Program-made: the position numbers and the translations under genes
Source of the DNA: a virus
Strand: one strand, 5' to 3'
DNA: 52,831 nt
IMG/VR virus record: IMGVR_UViG_3300025668_000001
Span: 1 to 52,831 of that record
Part shown: in pieces, positions 1-8,096 of the stretch
Position numbering within the stretch: the first letter of the stretch is position 1
Layout: every line of letters begins with the position of its first letter
The notes under the pieces: model-generated
Told to the model about the DNA's origin: nothing
The model's database searches: none
The model's input: only the letters and a program-made list of their open reading frames with translations

Positions 1-99
1 AACTGCTTCATAATTGAAGCGGTCTTTCATCTCATCAGTGACACCTGTCATGGCCCACTTCAGTGCTTTATTGACTGCATCCAGTTCGTCTGGGTGTAT
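1..99. repeat. Terminal direct repeat, left copy
   Basis: These 99 bases are identical to 52733-52831. The polymerase reading frame runs without a break from position 1 into the sequence left of the other copy, so the overlap closes the molecule into a 52,732 bp circle. A 99-base overlap is a typical assembler k-mer length. It therefore probably reports a circular or circularly permuted genome and not a biological terminal repeat. Confidence 0.9.
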
Positions 100-2049
100 G
101 TCCACAACGATGCTGTCATGGACTGTCAGGACTAACTTAGACTTGAGTTCTAGCTCCCGAAATTTCCGAAGCGCACGAACACATGCCAGTGGTACTTGAT
201 CCGCCGTCGCAAAGCTCTGAACCGGAAAGTTAACCAACTGCGTATGGTTAGTGACTCTTCCTGACCGAGTCCGTTTAGCTCCGGGGAATGCAAACTGGCG
301 GCCAGACGGCGTTTGTACAAAGCCTCGTCTGAGTACTTGATCCCCAAGTTCTGTGTGCCATTTTTTGAGTCCTTTGTAGACATGGAAATACTCCTTGAAA
401 TATGCCTGTACATGCTCCGGCTCACCAGCGCCCATCCCTCCGTAGAGGGGGCTGAACGTCACACTCTTGGCCGCAGACCTTTGATCTTTAGTAACTTTTT
501 CGGGTTCTATCTGGTGTATGATAGCCGCAGTCTGGCTGTGTACATCCTTACCATTCAGAATATCCTCGATGATCTGAGGATCTCGAGACAACTCCCCAGC
601 AACACGAAATTCTAATCCGCTGAAATCCCATTCCCCAACGCTACCGCCGGGGAACCGGCTCACAATCGCCTTACGAACCTCGAACTTGTTGCCCTTGGGT
701 AGGTTCTGGAAGTTTGGGTTAGTGGACGACAGACGGCCTGTGGCGGTCACTGTCTGATTAAAGCTCGAGTGCAGTAGGCCAGAGGGTCTAGTCCACAGTC
801 TGATGCCCTTAACGAAGCTGTCGAGGTATGTGCTTATGGCATTAAGTCGACTGGTCTTCTCAAGGAATTCTACAGCAATCAGGTTGTCTTTGAACTTGGC
901 CTGTTGGATCAGCTTCTTTACTGTGACCTTGTCGGTCTTGAAGCCGTTGATAGAGGCATCCGCTGCGGACGTAGGGTTTAGTTTCAGACCTGCCACTCGG
1001 CTAGTAGGCACATATAGAGCGCCTTCACCCTGACACACAGGGCACTTGGTTAGCTGCTTAAACGGGTGCCCATCCTTACGGATCTTCTGGATCTTACCCT
1101 TGCCATCACACTCGATGCAGTGATGGGCTACGGTACGATATATCTTCTGGGTGGTCTCACGGACCCGGCGACTAAACTGTGAGGCATTGAGGCGAGGTGG
1201 GTACAAGGGCTTACCTCTGTGATCCACGCCGATGTTCCAAGCCTGACGATGTTCTTCACGGTCTTTAACCTGACGGCTATAAACCACCCGAGACATATCT
1301 ATCCCTGAGTTGAGGTTGATTGGGCTGTCACCCATCACCTCTACAACTATCTCATCCAGACGCTTCTCTAATTGATCCTTCTCTGTCTGATATAGTAGGC
1401 CCACCTCATCCAGAGTATCGAGATCTATCTTGATGCCATTGCCTTCGATCTCCAGAAGGAACTCCAACATATCCATCGTAAGATCCATGACCTTACCTAG
1501 AGAGGACAGTTCTTCGGTGGCAAGCTCGGACTGTTGTTGGGAGTATATCTCCGCACAGGCGATAACATCCGCCTCGGCATACTCGTGTACAGTGGCTAGT
1601 GGCATAGCCTCGAAGCCGGTACCGGACTTGAATAACTCATCAACTAGGTCAGACTTCTTGCGAGTTACATCCCGTCTTTCGGCTGTAGCTTTAAGCGACA
1701 ATTCGGTACGTTGGCCACGGGCTAATAGATACTCGGCTACCATAGTACAGTATATACGATCTGGTATACGGAAGCCCATCTCGAGCAGCCAGAAGGCATC
1801 GAACTTAGCGTTGTGGCACACCAGTACGTCAGCCCAATCCAGAGCCTCTTGCATATCGTGCCGGGAGTTAGGGATCTCACACTCGTTATGGAAGAAGACT
1901 GAATACTCTACATTCAGAGGAGTGACGCCACCCTTGGCCCAGTAACCTGATACCAGCTTATTCTCTGGGTGCTTGGGTGAGTTGTCTTTCTTATCGCCAA
2001 TCTTCTTTACTGTAGTCTCGAGATCGAGGAACAGAACATTATTCGACAT
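1..2049 (-). CDS. DNA polymerase I (family A) with DnaJ-like zinc insert; 3' end lies at the other end of the window
   Basis: Replicative phage DNA polymerase. Read across the circle (stop at 52664) it is 705 aa. The N-terminal 3'-5' exonuclease domain shows LFLDLETT (DxE, residues about 6-13) and YAEADV (Exo III). At about residues 307-342 there are two CxxCxGxG motifs (CIECDGKG and CPVCQGEG), a partial DnaJ-type zinc domain placed before the polymerase palm. Motif A reads DFSGLEFR (about 467), the O-helix RSAAKSVTF keeps the R, K and F positions, and motif C is HDS (about 643). This exonuclease-DnaJ-polymerase order is the known signature of HMO-2011-type phages. The start overlaps the upstream helicase stop by 11 bases, suggesting translational coupling. 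It is the downstream partner of helicase and primase in the leftward block. Confidence 0.93.
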   Translation of the reverse strand, partial: MSNNVLFLDLETTVKKIGDKKDNSPKHPENKLVSGYWAKGGVTPLNVEYSVFFHNECEIPNSRHDMQEALDWADVLVCHNAKFDAFWLLEMGFRIPDRIYCTMVAEYLLARGQRTELSLKATAERRDVTRKKSDLVDELFKSGTGFEAMPLATVHEYAEADVIACAEIYSQQQSELATEELSSLGKVMDLTMDMLEFLLEIEGNGIKIDLDTLDEVGLLYQTEKDQLEKRLDEIVVEVMGDSPINLNSGIDMSRVVYSRQVKDREEHRQAWNIGVDHRGKPLYPPRLNASQFSRRVRETTQKIYRTVAHHCIECDGKGKIQKIRKDGHPFKQLTKCPVCQGEGALYVPTSRVAGLKLNPTSAADASINGFKTDKVTVKKLIQQAKFKDNLIAVEFLEKTSRLNAISTYLDSFVKGIRLWTRPSGLLHSSFNQTVTATGRLSSTNPNFQNLPKGNKFEVRKAIVSRFPGGSVGEWDFSGLEFRVAGELSRDPQIIEDILNGKDVHSQTAAIIHQIEPEKVTKDQRSAAKSVTFSPLYGGMGAGEPEHVQAYFKEYFHVYKGLKKWHTELGDQVLRRGFVQTPSGRQFAFPGAKRTRSGRVTNHTQLVNFPVQSFATADQVPLACVRALRKFRELELKSKLVLTVHDSIVVDIHPDELDAVNKALKWAMTGVTDEMKDRFNYEAV

Positions 2050-3259
2050 AGCGGGACACCTCTGGCTCGATGTTGCAGATGATTGTTCCATGCCAGCCGG
2101 ACAGCTTGTTCTTAGAGATGGTAACAAACCGGGTATGGTCTGGCTCGTTAGTCTCCATCTCTGCGTTGTGCCTACCCAGACCGAGAATGAGATCGCTTTC
2201 TGCGGCCTTCCCGATCTTCGAACCTTCCATCATTGTGAATGATAGACGAGACTTCTTCTCGGCGTCCGCCGAGGCTTGGGACACCGCAATCACTGCACAG
2301 TCGTGCCGCTTGGCCACCTCTCTCAGGCGACGATACAACTCCCTCAGACGCTCGTGTCCGGCATTATACTGGCCCTCGATCTGGATCTTGTCCGCTTGAT
2401 CTAAGATCAGGACATCGACGGCCTCGGTCTCACACTTGGCCTCAATTTGGGCCAGCGTCCAATCCTGTACATCGAACATCTCAATCTGGTTTTCGATGTC
2501 AGTGAACTTCTGGCGGCAGAGGTTGGGGTTCTCTTTAATCTGGTGCTTGTCCATTCCTGAGTAGGCTTGCATAGCCCGGTACATTGTACGGCTGGTCCGC
2601 TCCTCGTTACCGAGGTAAAGAACCTTGGCCCCTTGCGAACAGAAGCCCCCGGGGGCGCAGCACAGACTGATCACAAAGGCAGTCTTACCAGTGTTTGGGG
2701 TAGCGAATACAATCCCAAACTCCGCTGGGCCTATGCCATAGCATACCTCTTTGATCGTAGAGATGTTAAATGCCCAGCGAGACTCATCACCCGACTCGGC
2801 CATAAGCTCGAAGATATCTTTAGTGGTTGGGGTACCGAAGTCATCTGGCGTGAAGCCATCCTTGTTGTTCTCCATCTTATTACGAAGAACATCGAACAGA
2901 TCGAAGTTACCTTCATTGATCTGTACCCCAAGGTTGGCTATTTCCAAGCCTTCTGACTTGCGCCACATATCTGCTATGATGTCTGAGGCTATATCGTCTG
3001 ACATAGGGTCAGTGTTAGCCACAGCCGTGACCATATCCTTTATTATAGCTTTGTCAGAGGATGTAGCTACTGGGTGGTGGACATCATACAGAGCCATTAG
3101 CTCTCTGGGTGTGATGTCATGGTCATACTTTTCATGTGCTGATGTGAGGATCTTATATAGTTCTCTGGCATCATCTCCAAATAACTCGGCCTTCAAACGG
3201 CTCTTGTTCTCTCTGTAAAACTGGCTCGATAGTAAGTTTCTTATCACTGCGTGGTCCAA
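2039..3259 (-). CDS. Replicative DNA helicase, DnaB/RecA-fold
   Basis: 406 aa. The RecA-like ATPase core has Walker A ATPNTGKT (residues 186-193), a GNEE acidic motif (217-220), Walker B VLILDQ (283-288) and a sensor-like AVSQAS further on. The N-terminal 160 residues are helical, as in DnaB-family proteins. It should unwind the fork for the polymerase encoded just downstream. In T7-like phages primase and helicase are one protein; here the primase is a separate gene at 3838-4608. The start is a TTG preceded by AAAGGA about 10 bases upstream, since no better in-frame ATG exists near it; the GTG four codons later is an alternative. Confidence 0.88.
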   Translation of the reverse strand: MDHAVIRNLLSSQFYRENKSRLKAELFGDDARELYKILTSAHEKYDHDITPRELMALYDVHHPVATSSDKAIIKDMVTAVANTDPMSDDIASDIIADMWRKSEGLEIANLGVQINEGNFDLFDVLRNKMENNKDGFTPDDFGTPTTKDIFELMAESGDESRWAFNISTIKEVCYGIGPAEFGIVFATPNTGKTAFVISLCCAPGGFCSQGAKVLYLGNEERTSRTMYRAMQAYSGMDKHQIKENPNLCRQKFTDIENQIEMFDVQDWTLAQIEAKCETEAVDVLILDQADKIQIEGQYNAGHERLRELYRRLREVAKRHDCAVIAVSQASADAEKKSRLSFTMMEGSKIGKAAESDLILGLGRHNAEMETNEPDHTRFVTISKNKLSGWHGTIICNIEPEVSRYVE

Positions 3260-3333
3260 AGCGCACTCATCCTTTCAAGTTAGTGTGCTTAACTAAGTGC
3301 CACGAGCGACACTGTGGTGTCAACAGAAGACAC

Positions 3334-3360
3334 AAAAAAAGCCCCGCTAAAAAGCGAGGC
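3334..3360 (-). terminator. Rho-independent terminator (leftward)
   Basis: Read leftward, the stem GCCTCGCT / AGCGGGGC (one mismatch) closes a TTTT loop and is followed by seven T. It lies after the 65-aa gene and before the helicase start, so helicase-polymerase probably needs its own promoter or readthrough. Confidence 0.8.
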
Positions 3361-3391
3361 CTTCTAAGTCCTACCAGTATGGGGAAGGTGG

Positions 3392-3589
3392 TTAGCTGTT
3401 ACGGAACTTCATCTTCTTAATATCCAGTGAGTCTCCACGGCGTTCCTTCATATCCATCGCATAGTTGAAGACGTGCTTGTTACCTGTCACAATATTCTTC
3501 AAGGCTTCGGCCAGCTTTTCCTCTTGCTCTCCGGCTTCCTTGAATCCATCAAAATTAAAATCGATGACTAATACGGCTCGTGCTTTCAT
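3392..3589 (-). CDS. Small hypothetical protein (65 aa)
   Basis: Not recognised. It has an AAAGGA ribosome binding site upstream of ATG and a terminator just downstream. The protein starts with a hydrophobic strand (RAVLVIDFNF), then a charged helix, and ends in a basic stretch. A TATAAT box lies about 50 bases upstream at 3636-3641 on the minus strand, but without a convincing -35. It sits between primase and helicase, so a replication accessory role is possible but unproven. Confidence 0.6.
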   Translation of the reverse strand: MKARAVLVIDFNFDGFKEAGEQEEKLAEALKNIVTGNKHVFNYAMDMKERRGDSLDIKKMKFRNS

Positions 3590-3670
3590 AGGTCCATTTC
3601 CTTTAGTTTAACGTCGGTACATGGGACTTCGACGATTATATACACTTACACCCTAGTGGGTAGAATCAGG

Positions 3671-3877
3671 CTATATAACTAAAATTGGAGGGCCGACAGG
3701 GGGAGTAGAAGATAGGGAGCAGAAAAAACCACCATTAGGTTTTCCATGCTTATCGGAAAGAGCTTCACCAGAGATTATATTCCTTGCAGCACGAGACTTA
3801 ACACAAGACATCAGGTAGGACCAAGTATACCGGCCCCTTACTGTATCACGTTCAATATCTGTTTTACTGTAAGCCAC
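3671..3877 (-). CDS. Small hypothetical protein overlapping the primase 3' end
   Basis: 68 aa from a GTG codon inside the end of the primase gene (40-base overlap), with GAGG 6-7 bases upstream. It is rich in charged and aromatic residues in the first half (YTWSYLMSC) and has a Pro-rich tail. No family is recognised. The good ribosome binding site and the tight overlap support a real gene, but the tail composition is odd. Confidence 0.45.
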   Translation of the reverse strand: MAYSKTDIERDTVRGRYTWSYLMSCVKSRAARNIISGEALSDKHGKPNGGFFCSLSSTPPVGPPILVI

Positions 3878-4608
3878 TTCAAATCCTCTACTGTGAACCT
3901 CACAGCCACCTTGGTAATGGACTGTATTGATCTCGACATCGAGACTGCTTTAGAACTAGCATCCTTGTCAAGAATAATTATGACCTCATCAAAGTGCTGT
4001 AGTTGTGCTTTAATAGAGTGGTTCATCCGTGTACCAAGTAAAGCATAGCCAGAATAACCTTCAACTCGAGCTACAGAACAGGCGCTGGGAGCGTCCTCTA
4101 CCAATATTGGAATGCCTTGGCCCACCTGTATTCCTTTGGATGTATCTCCATAAGTATACCATTTGGGTGTACGGCCATCTAAGGCTCGGCCTACCGCTCC
4201 TTTACCGTCGTCAGTATAGAAGAGAACTCTATTGTCTCGAGGAGCATACTTAACCTTGATCAGACCGTCCCTATAAGCCTCGAGGCTATTAACTGACTCG
4301 ACATAGGCCAGAGCCTCTTTGTGATGGTCTATAGAGCTTACGATTGATGGTAGTGAATTGTAGTAGACAGCCTTAGTCTCTTTACCTCGAAGGTAGTCCT
4401 TAACCCCTGAAGCACCTCTACCGGCATTGTAAGATCCTTTGACCCCACACGATGATCTAAAGCAATTCCATAAGAGCTTACCATCCTGCTTCAATATACC
4501 AAACTTCTTACGGCCCCCGCAGAACGGACAGTCTAAAGACTTCTTCTCACCATCATTGATTCGTATTGATGATAGGATGTCTATTTGATCCCTGTATGAA
4601 TACTTCAT
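3838..4608 (-). CDS. DNA primase, zinc-finger plus Toprim
   Basis: 256 aa, single-domain-set primase of the T7 gp4 N-terminal type. The zinc motif uses C27, C30, C49 and C54 (CPFCGGRKKF...NCFRSSC). The Toprim fold follows, with the catalytic E171 in ILVEDAPSA and the metal-binding DKD at 214-216 (IILDKDAS). It would make RNA primers for the polymerase, working with the separately encoded helicase. The ATG start has AGAGG 7 bases upstream. There is no helicase domain on this polypeptide, so this is a split primase/helicase arrangement. Confidence 0.88.
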   Translation of the reverse strand: MKYSYRDQIDILSSIRINDGEKKSLDCPFCGGRKKFGILKQDGKLLWNCFRSSCGVKGSYNAGRGASGVKDYLRGKETKAVYYNSLPSIVSSIDHHKEALAYVESVNSLEAYRDGLIKVKYAPRDNRVLFYTDDGKGAVGRALDGRTPKWYTYGDTSKGIQVGQGIPILVEDAPSACSVARVEGYSGYALLGTRMNHSIKAQLQHFDEVIIILDKDASSKAVSMSRSIQSITKVAVRFTVEDLKWLTVKQILNVIQ

Positions 4609-4634
4609 CTAAACCTCTATGATGGGGATAGTTC

Positions 4635-4650
4635 GGGGCCAAACGGCCCC
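4635..4650. other. Perfect GC hairpin upstream of primase
   Basis: GGGGCC, AAAC, GGCCCC forms a perfect 6-bp stem 27 bases upstream of the primase start, between that gene and the tRNA-like sequence. There is no T run on either side, so it is not a classic terminator. It may be an RNA leader structure for the primase message. Confidence 0.4.
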
Positions 4651-4760
4651 TCACTTATACACCTAAAAAACCATTTGTATAGAGCCAAAATGCACACTTT
4701 AGTAACGGCCCAGCCACGGGTACACATTGTAAGTACCTGATATATATACTGGGTCGTATA

Positions 4761-4799
4761 CCCTGAAGGTCGCCAGTTCAAATCTGGCTCCCGCAACCA
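4761..4799 (+). other. Candidate attP core: 3' half of an initiator tRNA (tRNA-fMet)
   Basis: CCTGAAGGTCG is followed by a 5-bp T stem GCCAG/CTGGC around the loop TTCAAAT, then TCCCGCA, A and CCA. The A72-A73-CCA ending (GCAACCA) and the AAGGTCG variable region are characteristic of bacterial initiator tRNA. No matching 5' half lies upstream (no TGCGGGA or CGCGGGA within 80 bases), so this is not a functional tRNA gene. A tRNA 3' half in an integrase-bearing phage is the usual attP core, which rebuilds the host tRNA after insertion. It lies about 2 kb downstream of the integrase. Confidence 0.65.
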
Positions 4800-4849
4800 T
4801 TTCTAACAATTTCAATGGCTTACTCCCCCCTAGTGGGGTGGAGTGGGTT

Positions 4850-5407
4850 TTAGTGGTCTGAGATAGCATTTTTATCAGTCTCAAACATCTGGCAGACCGA
4901 ATCAAAGTCTAGCTTTGTAGATAACGCTACAGCAATCCTATCCTTCTCAGAACCTGAGTGTACACTGTGCAGCTTCGTAACATCTAGAATGTATGCGTCA
5001 CCATCCTCTGCCACAAACGAGGCGATAGTGTCTACATCCTCGAAATGATAGGCGCAGCCTGTGGTCTGGTTAGGCAGCTTGAAGGGCTTGGTACCATCCT
5101 TGGGTTTGTTGAAGTCAGTCGTGTATCCTCCTGACTTGAGGTACAGGTTAATGACCGTACACACGTCGCTGTCGATGTGTGGGATGATGTCTCGGTTGAT
5201 GTGCATGTGAAGAGGCACGAACTTATGCCTCATTGCTACAGGAATATGGCTGAGTAGTTGGGCGGTCATCTTGTGGCTGATGATGCAGTTCTTGTATGCA
5301 ATGCCTTCGAACTTACCATCCTTCTCTATGCCATACTTAACCACATCTATGGGACCGGCAGACACCTCTTGGGCATCAAAGCCAATGTCGATCTTCTTAT
5401 AGTGCAT
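4850..5407 (-). CDS. Putative 2-oxoglutarate/Fe(II)-dependent oxygenase
   Basis: 185 aa. The pattern HID (H77, D79), a distal histidine in LHSVHSG (147/150) and R157 about seven residues later in DRIAVAL matches the iron and 2-oxoglutarate ligands of a double-stranded beta-helix oxygenase. Strands such as [14 protein letters not shown] and RIAVALS fit that fold. The substrate is unknown; such enzymes in marine phages are often assigned to protein or nucleic-acid hydroxylation. It overlaps the next upstream gene by 11 bases in the same leftward operon as ThyX. Confidence is moderate because only the ligand pattern is visible. Confidence 0.5.
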   Translation of the reverse strand: MHYKKIDIGFDAQEVSAGPIDVVKYGIEKDGKFEGIAYKNCIISHKMTAQLLSHIPVAMRHKFVPLHMHINRDIIPHIDSDVCTVINLYLKSGGYTTDFNKPKDGTKPFKLPNQTTGCAYHFEDVDTIASFVAEDGDAYILDVTKLHSVHSGSEKDRIAVALSTKLDFDSVCQMFETDKNAISDH

Positions 5408-5618
5408 TGCGTTGCTCCTTAATTACCAATTCGTACTTGCTGAACAATTGCTCGAACTTCCACTGATACAGTTGCTGCATCCCCATTAAGGTGTTCATCA
5501 TTTCATCTTGGGTAGGCTCACGCTCACCATCACCTATCTGCCTGAAGACAACTTGAAGGTCATCGCAAACATGCCAACAGTCCATAATCATTGGTTCTAG
5601 GTCATGTATCTTAGTCAT
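5397..5618 (-). CDS. Small hypothetical protein (73 aa)
   Basis: Not recognised. Acidic first half and a helical second half ([20 protein letters not shown]), with no zinc or membrane motif. It overlaps ThyX by 8 bases and the oxygenase-like gene by 11, so it is translated within the same nucleotide-metabolism operon. Confidence 0.65.
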   Translation of the reverse strand: MTKIHDLEPMIMDCWHVCDDLQVVFRQIGDGEREPTQDEMMNTLMGMQQLYQWKFEQLFSKYELVIKEQRNAL

Positions 5619-6315
5619 CTCTAAGCGCCGCCCATGATACAGGAAACAGTTCTTCCATTTTAAGATTAATGTCTGATGCTACCTTCTGTGTCTCTTCCTG
5701 TGTATCGGACGCACAACGTAGGCGGCACATATCAGCGAAGGCATCGAGTGACCCGCTCCACATCCACTCGGTGATAGTATTCTGAGGTAATACCATCCGG
5801 GCCTGTTCTGGACACACCCCAGCCTTTAATTTGGATTTGTATATCTCTAAGCACCCCGAGTTGTTTTCGTCTAACAACCAATCCGCAGAAGTTTTCCTGC
5901 TACTGTCTGAACCTAAAATATTACCGGAAGTATCAAATTGGGTTAGGTCTACCACACCCTCACTGCCTTGCTTCTTGTCGGCACTGCGCCCACGCCATAC
6001 TTCAGGCTCATAGAACTCTGGTTCATAATCAACATACCGGCGGCTGATCTCATTCCAACGTAGGAACTTATGTTTCACTAGCTGCCGTGCTACAAAAATT
6101 GGAGCCTTGACGTGGAAACTGGCAAAGCAGTGACCAAACGGGCTGATATGGCGTTCTCTTGCGAGATACCGGATCAGTGTGCGGTCTTTTTCTTTGAGGA
6201 AAGGCGGACCCCAAGGATCGTGTTCCATCTTACTTGTCTTATTAAATGAAACACGGGCTGCGTTAGCCACTGTGAGGTCTGTACCCATGTGGTCAATGTA
6301 TGTTGCTTCAATCAT
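5611..6315 (-). CDS. thyX: Flavin-dependent thymidylate synthase ThyX
   Basis: 234 aa. Makes dTMP from dUMP using FAD and methylene-tetrahydrofolate. The ThyX signature is seen as [18 protein letters not shown] at residues 78-94; the usual RHR of the RHRxxSxxxxSR motif is KHK here, a variant common in marine phage ThyX proteins. Flanking family blocks include [18 protein letters not shown] and [18 protein letters not shown]. It supplies thymidine for phage DNA together with the class II RNR and MazG encoded further along the leftward block. Its start overlaps the stop of the upstream 46-aa gene. Confidence 0.93.
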   Translation of the reverse strand: MIEATYIDHMGTDLTVANAARVSFNKTSKMEHDPWGPPFLKEKDRTLIRYLARERHISPFGHCFASFHVKAPIFVARQLVKHKFLRWNEISRRYVDYEPEFYEPEVWRGRSADKKQGSEGVVDLTQFDTSGNILGSDSSRKTSADWLLDENNSGCLEIYKSKLKAGVCPEQARMVLPQNTITEWMWSGSLDAFADMCRLRCASDTQEETQKVASDINLKMEELFPVSWAALRDD

Positions 6316-6452
6316 CTGGTTTTCCTCAATTCATCACGGACAGCGACGATCAGATCGATCAGTCTTTCGGTTGTTTGTTGGGCTGGCTTGCCTGTCAGCC
6401 TTTGCAGATCCTGTTCGAAGGCCTTCCGGGCCTCATTTACGTCTTTACTCAT
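6312..6452 (-). CDS. Small hypothetical protein (46 aa) between ThyX and the next gene
   Basis: MSKDVNEARKAFEQDLQRLTG at the N-terminus, then a helical, charged C-terminal half ending RDELRKTR. Its stop TGA overlaps the ThyX ATG, and its ATG overlaps the TAA of the upstream gene (TAATG), so it is positioned for translational coupling on both sides. AGCGGAGG lies upstream. No family is recognised; probably a single or paired helix. Confidence 0.6.
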   Translation of the reverse strand: MSKDVNEARKAFEQDLQRLTGKPAQQTTERLIDLIVAVRDELRKTR

Positions 6453-6754
6453 TAATACCTCCGCTTGCAGTTCGGGCAGCATAGCTCTGTTAAAGCAGTT
6501 ACCTTGCGCTCTGCGTCTTCGATAAACTCAAAAACGCAGACGTAAGAATATCCTTTGACCACATCCGTCTCGAAGTCCCTGTCGTCTGTATCAGTCATGG
6601 GGACGATCTCATTGTGCGGGGTGTACAGCGTACACATAAACTTCTCATCTTCCGTGTTGCAGTGTTTGCGCAGCACATAGACGTAATAGCCGTCTTTTAT
6701 CGGGAAGTTCATTTCTTCTATGAGGCAGTCAGGGAAGTTGTCTTCATCATACAT
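6452..6754 (-). CDS. Hypothetical protein with C-terminal CxxC (100 aa)
   Basis: Strongly acidic overall. It contains beta-like segments (YYVYVLRKHC, YSYVCVFEF) and ends CCPNCKRRY, half of a zinc-ribbon or rubredoxin-knuckle pattern. Further cysteines at HCNTED and FMCTL could complete a metal site. No family is recognised. First gene after the integrase in the leftward operon. Confidence 0.6.
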   Translation of the reverse strand: MYDEDNFPDCLIEEMNFPIKDGYYVYVLRKHCNTEDEKFMCTLYTPHNEIVPMTDTDDRDFETDVVKGYSYVCVFEFIEDAERKVTALTELCCPNCKRRY

Positions 6755-6817
6755 TGGTCATTTCCTATTCAGTTATAAGTAGATGTCTTTGATGACAGGC
6801 GGTGTTAACGTCTGTGT

Positions 6818-7891
6818 TCATCCAAATCTCTTGCTCATGGCGCTTGCGGCCAGTTTCTTGGTGGGGCGAACATATACATTCAATACATTCCGGCTCATGT
6901 GACCCGTGACTGACCGTAGTTCGTCCTCTGTGCATCCGGCTTCCGCCAGTTCTGTTGCGCCCGTGCGCCGGAGATCTCTAAGTTGTAGTTCTTCGGGCAA
7001 ACCGGCGGCTTGGCGGATCTTTGCAGCGTACTTGCTGTACAGACGCATGTCGTAAGGTCTTCCAGTGGTCTCTGATATGATGATAGGCCCGTCTTTGGTC
7101 TGTTTCATGCCTGAGAGGCGCTGTATTAGCTGCGGAGAGGCCTCTAGCTTCACTTCCGCCTTGGTTTTCTCTTGCACGAAGGTAAAGACACCATTTTTAT
7201 ACTGATCCCATGTGATCTGACGCATGTCTCCGGGCCGCTGACACAGGTGATAGCACAACAGAGCCAGTGTACCGACACTAGACAACCCTTGTTTGTCTGA
7301 TTGGGCTATAAACTCATCCACTTGCTCGGGTTCCCACAGTATCACACGAGGTGGTGTCTCACTAAGACCCATCTGGGCGAATGGATTGACTGCATTAGGC
7401 GATAGGAAGCCTCGACGGCCTGTGAACCATATGCGGCGGAGTATCTTACACACACCATTGGCTCTGTGGACACTGAATTGCTCACGAACTGCATCGTATA
7501 CCTTGTCGGCCATAGCTGCGTCCACGCTTCGAGCCAGCACCTGACCGAAAACTGCATTGGCACCACCGATGCGAAGGCTGGCGACAGTCTTGTACAAGAA
7601 CCTGTACGTCCGCTTTGTGTTTGGCGTCTTGTGCTTGAATGCTTTGTGTTGTGTGTAGAAGTGAAAGAGGGCATCTACGGTCTCTCTATCGATCTTAGAT
7701 TGCTTCTCTCGGGTTCTTTCGAACTCTTCGATGGCCCTCATAATCATTTTACAGTGTGTGGCAGCCTCTTCACGGCTTTCAAACTGTTCGTAGGTGGCTC
7801 CTACATGCTCTCGAGCGTAGTCTGAGGGGTTACATACCCACACATAATGGCCCTTACGGCTCCGGCGCTCCAAATATTTGATCTTCTCCAT
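6818..7891 (-). CDS. int: Tyrosine-recombinase integrase
   Basis: About 357 aa from the ATG at 7891; an in-frame ATG at 7924 would give 368 aa. The catalytic domain shows the first Arg in LCQRPGDMRQITW, then LRDLRRTGATELAEAG (second Arg of the HxxR box, with D in place of H), GHMSRNVLNVYV with the GH and the nucleophilic Tyr. The N-terminus (RRSRKGHYVWV) resembles an arm-binding AP2-like domain, followed by a helical SAM-like core-binding domain. It should insert the phage by recombination at the tRNA-fMet-like site at 4761-4799. I prefer the shorter start because a -10 box at 7930-7935 would place the transcript start at about 7923, and only the ATG at 7891 has an AAGG upstream. Confidence 0.92.
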   Translation of the reverse strand: MEKIKYLERRSRKGHYVWVCNPSDYAREHVGATYEQFESREEAATHCKMIMRAIEEFERTREKQSKIDRETVDALFHFYTQHKAFKHKTPNTKRTYRFLYKTVASLRIGGANAVFGQVLARSVDAAMADKVYDAVREQFSVHRANGVCKILRRIWFTGRRGFLSPNAVNPFAQMGLSETPPRVILWEPEQVDEFIAQSDKQGLSSVGTLALLCYHLCQRPGDMRQITWDQYKNGVFTFVQEKTKAEVKLEASPQLIQRLSGMKQTKDGPIIISETTGRPYDMRLYSKYAAKIRQAAGLPEELQLRDLRRTGATELAEAGCTEDELRSVTGHMSRNVLNVYVRPTKKLAASAMSKRFG

Positions 7892-7929
7892 GTTCCGATA
7901 CCTTAAATAGTTATACGCTCTCATTGGCT

Positions 7930-7958
7930 ACAGTACGCCATTAGTTAAGGTCAAGCAA
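7930..7958 (-). promoter_or_regulatory. Candidate leftward promoter for int
   Basis: Minus-strand TTGCTT (7958-7953), 17-base spacer, TACTGT (7935-7930). It is back to back with the rightward promoter at 7970-7997, leaving 11 bases between them. Confidence 0.4.
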
Positions 7959-7969
7959 AAAAATAATTG

Positions 7970-7997
7970 TTGACGTATATTGGTCCTCTGCTAGTAT
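7970..7997 (+). promoter_or_regulatory. Sigma70-like promoter for a short RNA
   Basis: TTGACG (7970-7975), 16-base spacer, TAGTAT (7992-7997). The predicted start is at about 8003-8005, directly at the first hairpin of the short RNA. It is divergent from the int promoter. Confidence 0.55.
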
Positions 7998-8003
7998 CAT
8001 AGG

Positions 8004-8082
8004 TGCGAAAGTGTTTTCGCATCCTCCCTGTGAGTATTTATACTCTAACTCTAGCCCCTAGACTTCGGTCTGGGGGTTTTTT
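8004..8082 (+). ncRNA. Candidate small RNA (about 80 nt)
   Basis: A promoter at 7970-7997 is followed by a perfect 5' hairpin TGCGAAA/TTTCGCA (8004-8021), a linker without a plausible reading frame, and a strong terminator (8055-8082). Nothing else fits between promoter and terminator, so the unit is about 80 nt. A small RNA beside int could act in the lysis/lysogeny choice or against a host mRNA; this is inference. No known RNA family is recognised. Confidence 0.5.
8055..8082 (+). terminator. Rho-independent terminator of the small RNA
   Basis: CCCCTAGAC, TTCG loop, GTCTGGGG (nine pairs including one wobble), then six T. Confidence 0.85.
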
Positions 8083-8096
8083 AGTGGATGGGCCAT

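Noticed and set aside
31-38. Minus-strand CTGATGAG followed closely by GAAA in the polymerase gene
   Set aside because: Encodes the conserved VTDEM segment of the polymerase; no helix II loop or helix III with a UH site fits.
4722-4799. A complete tRNA gene
   Set aside because: Only the T arm, the acceptor 3' strand and CCA are present. The expected 5' acceptor strand, D arm and a proper anticodon stem are missing, so attP is the better reading.
8031-8096. Short peptide starting GTG within the small RNA
   Set aside because: It would have to be translated through the terminator hairpin and has no ribosome binding site.
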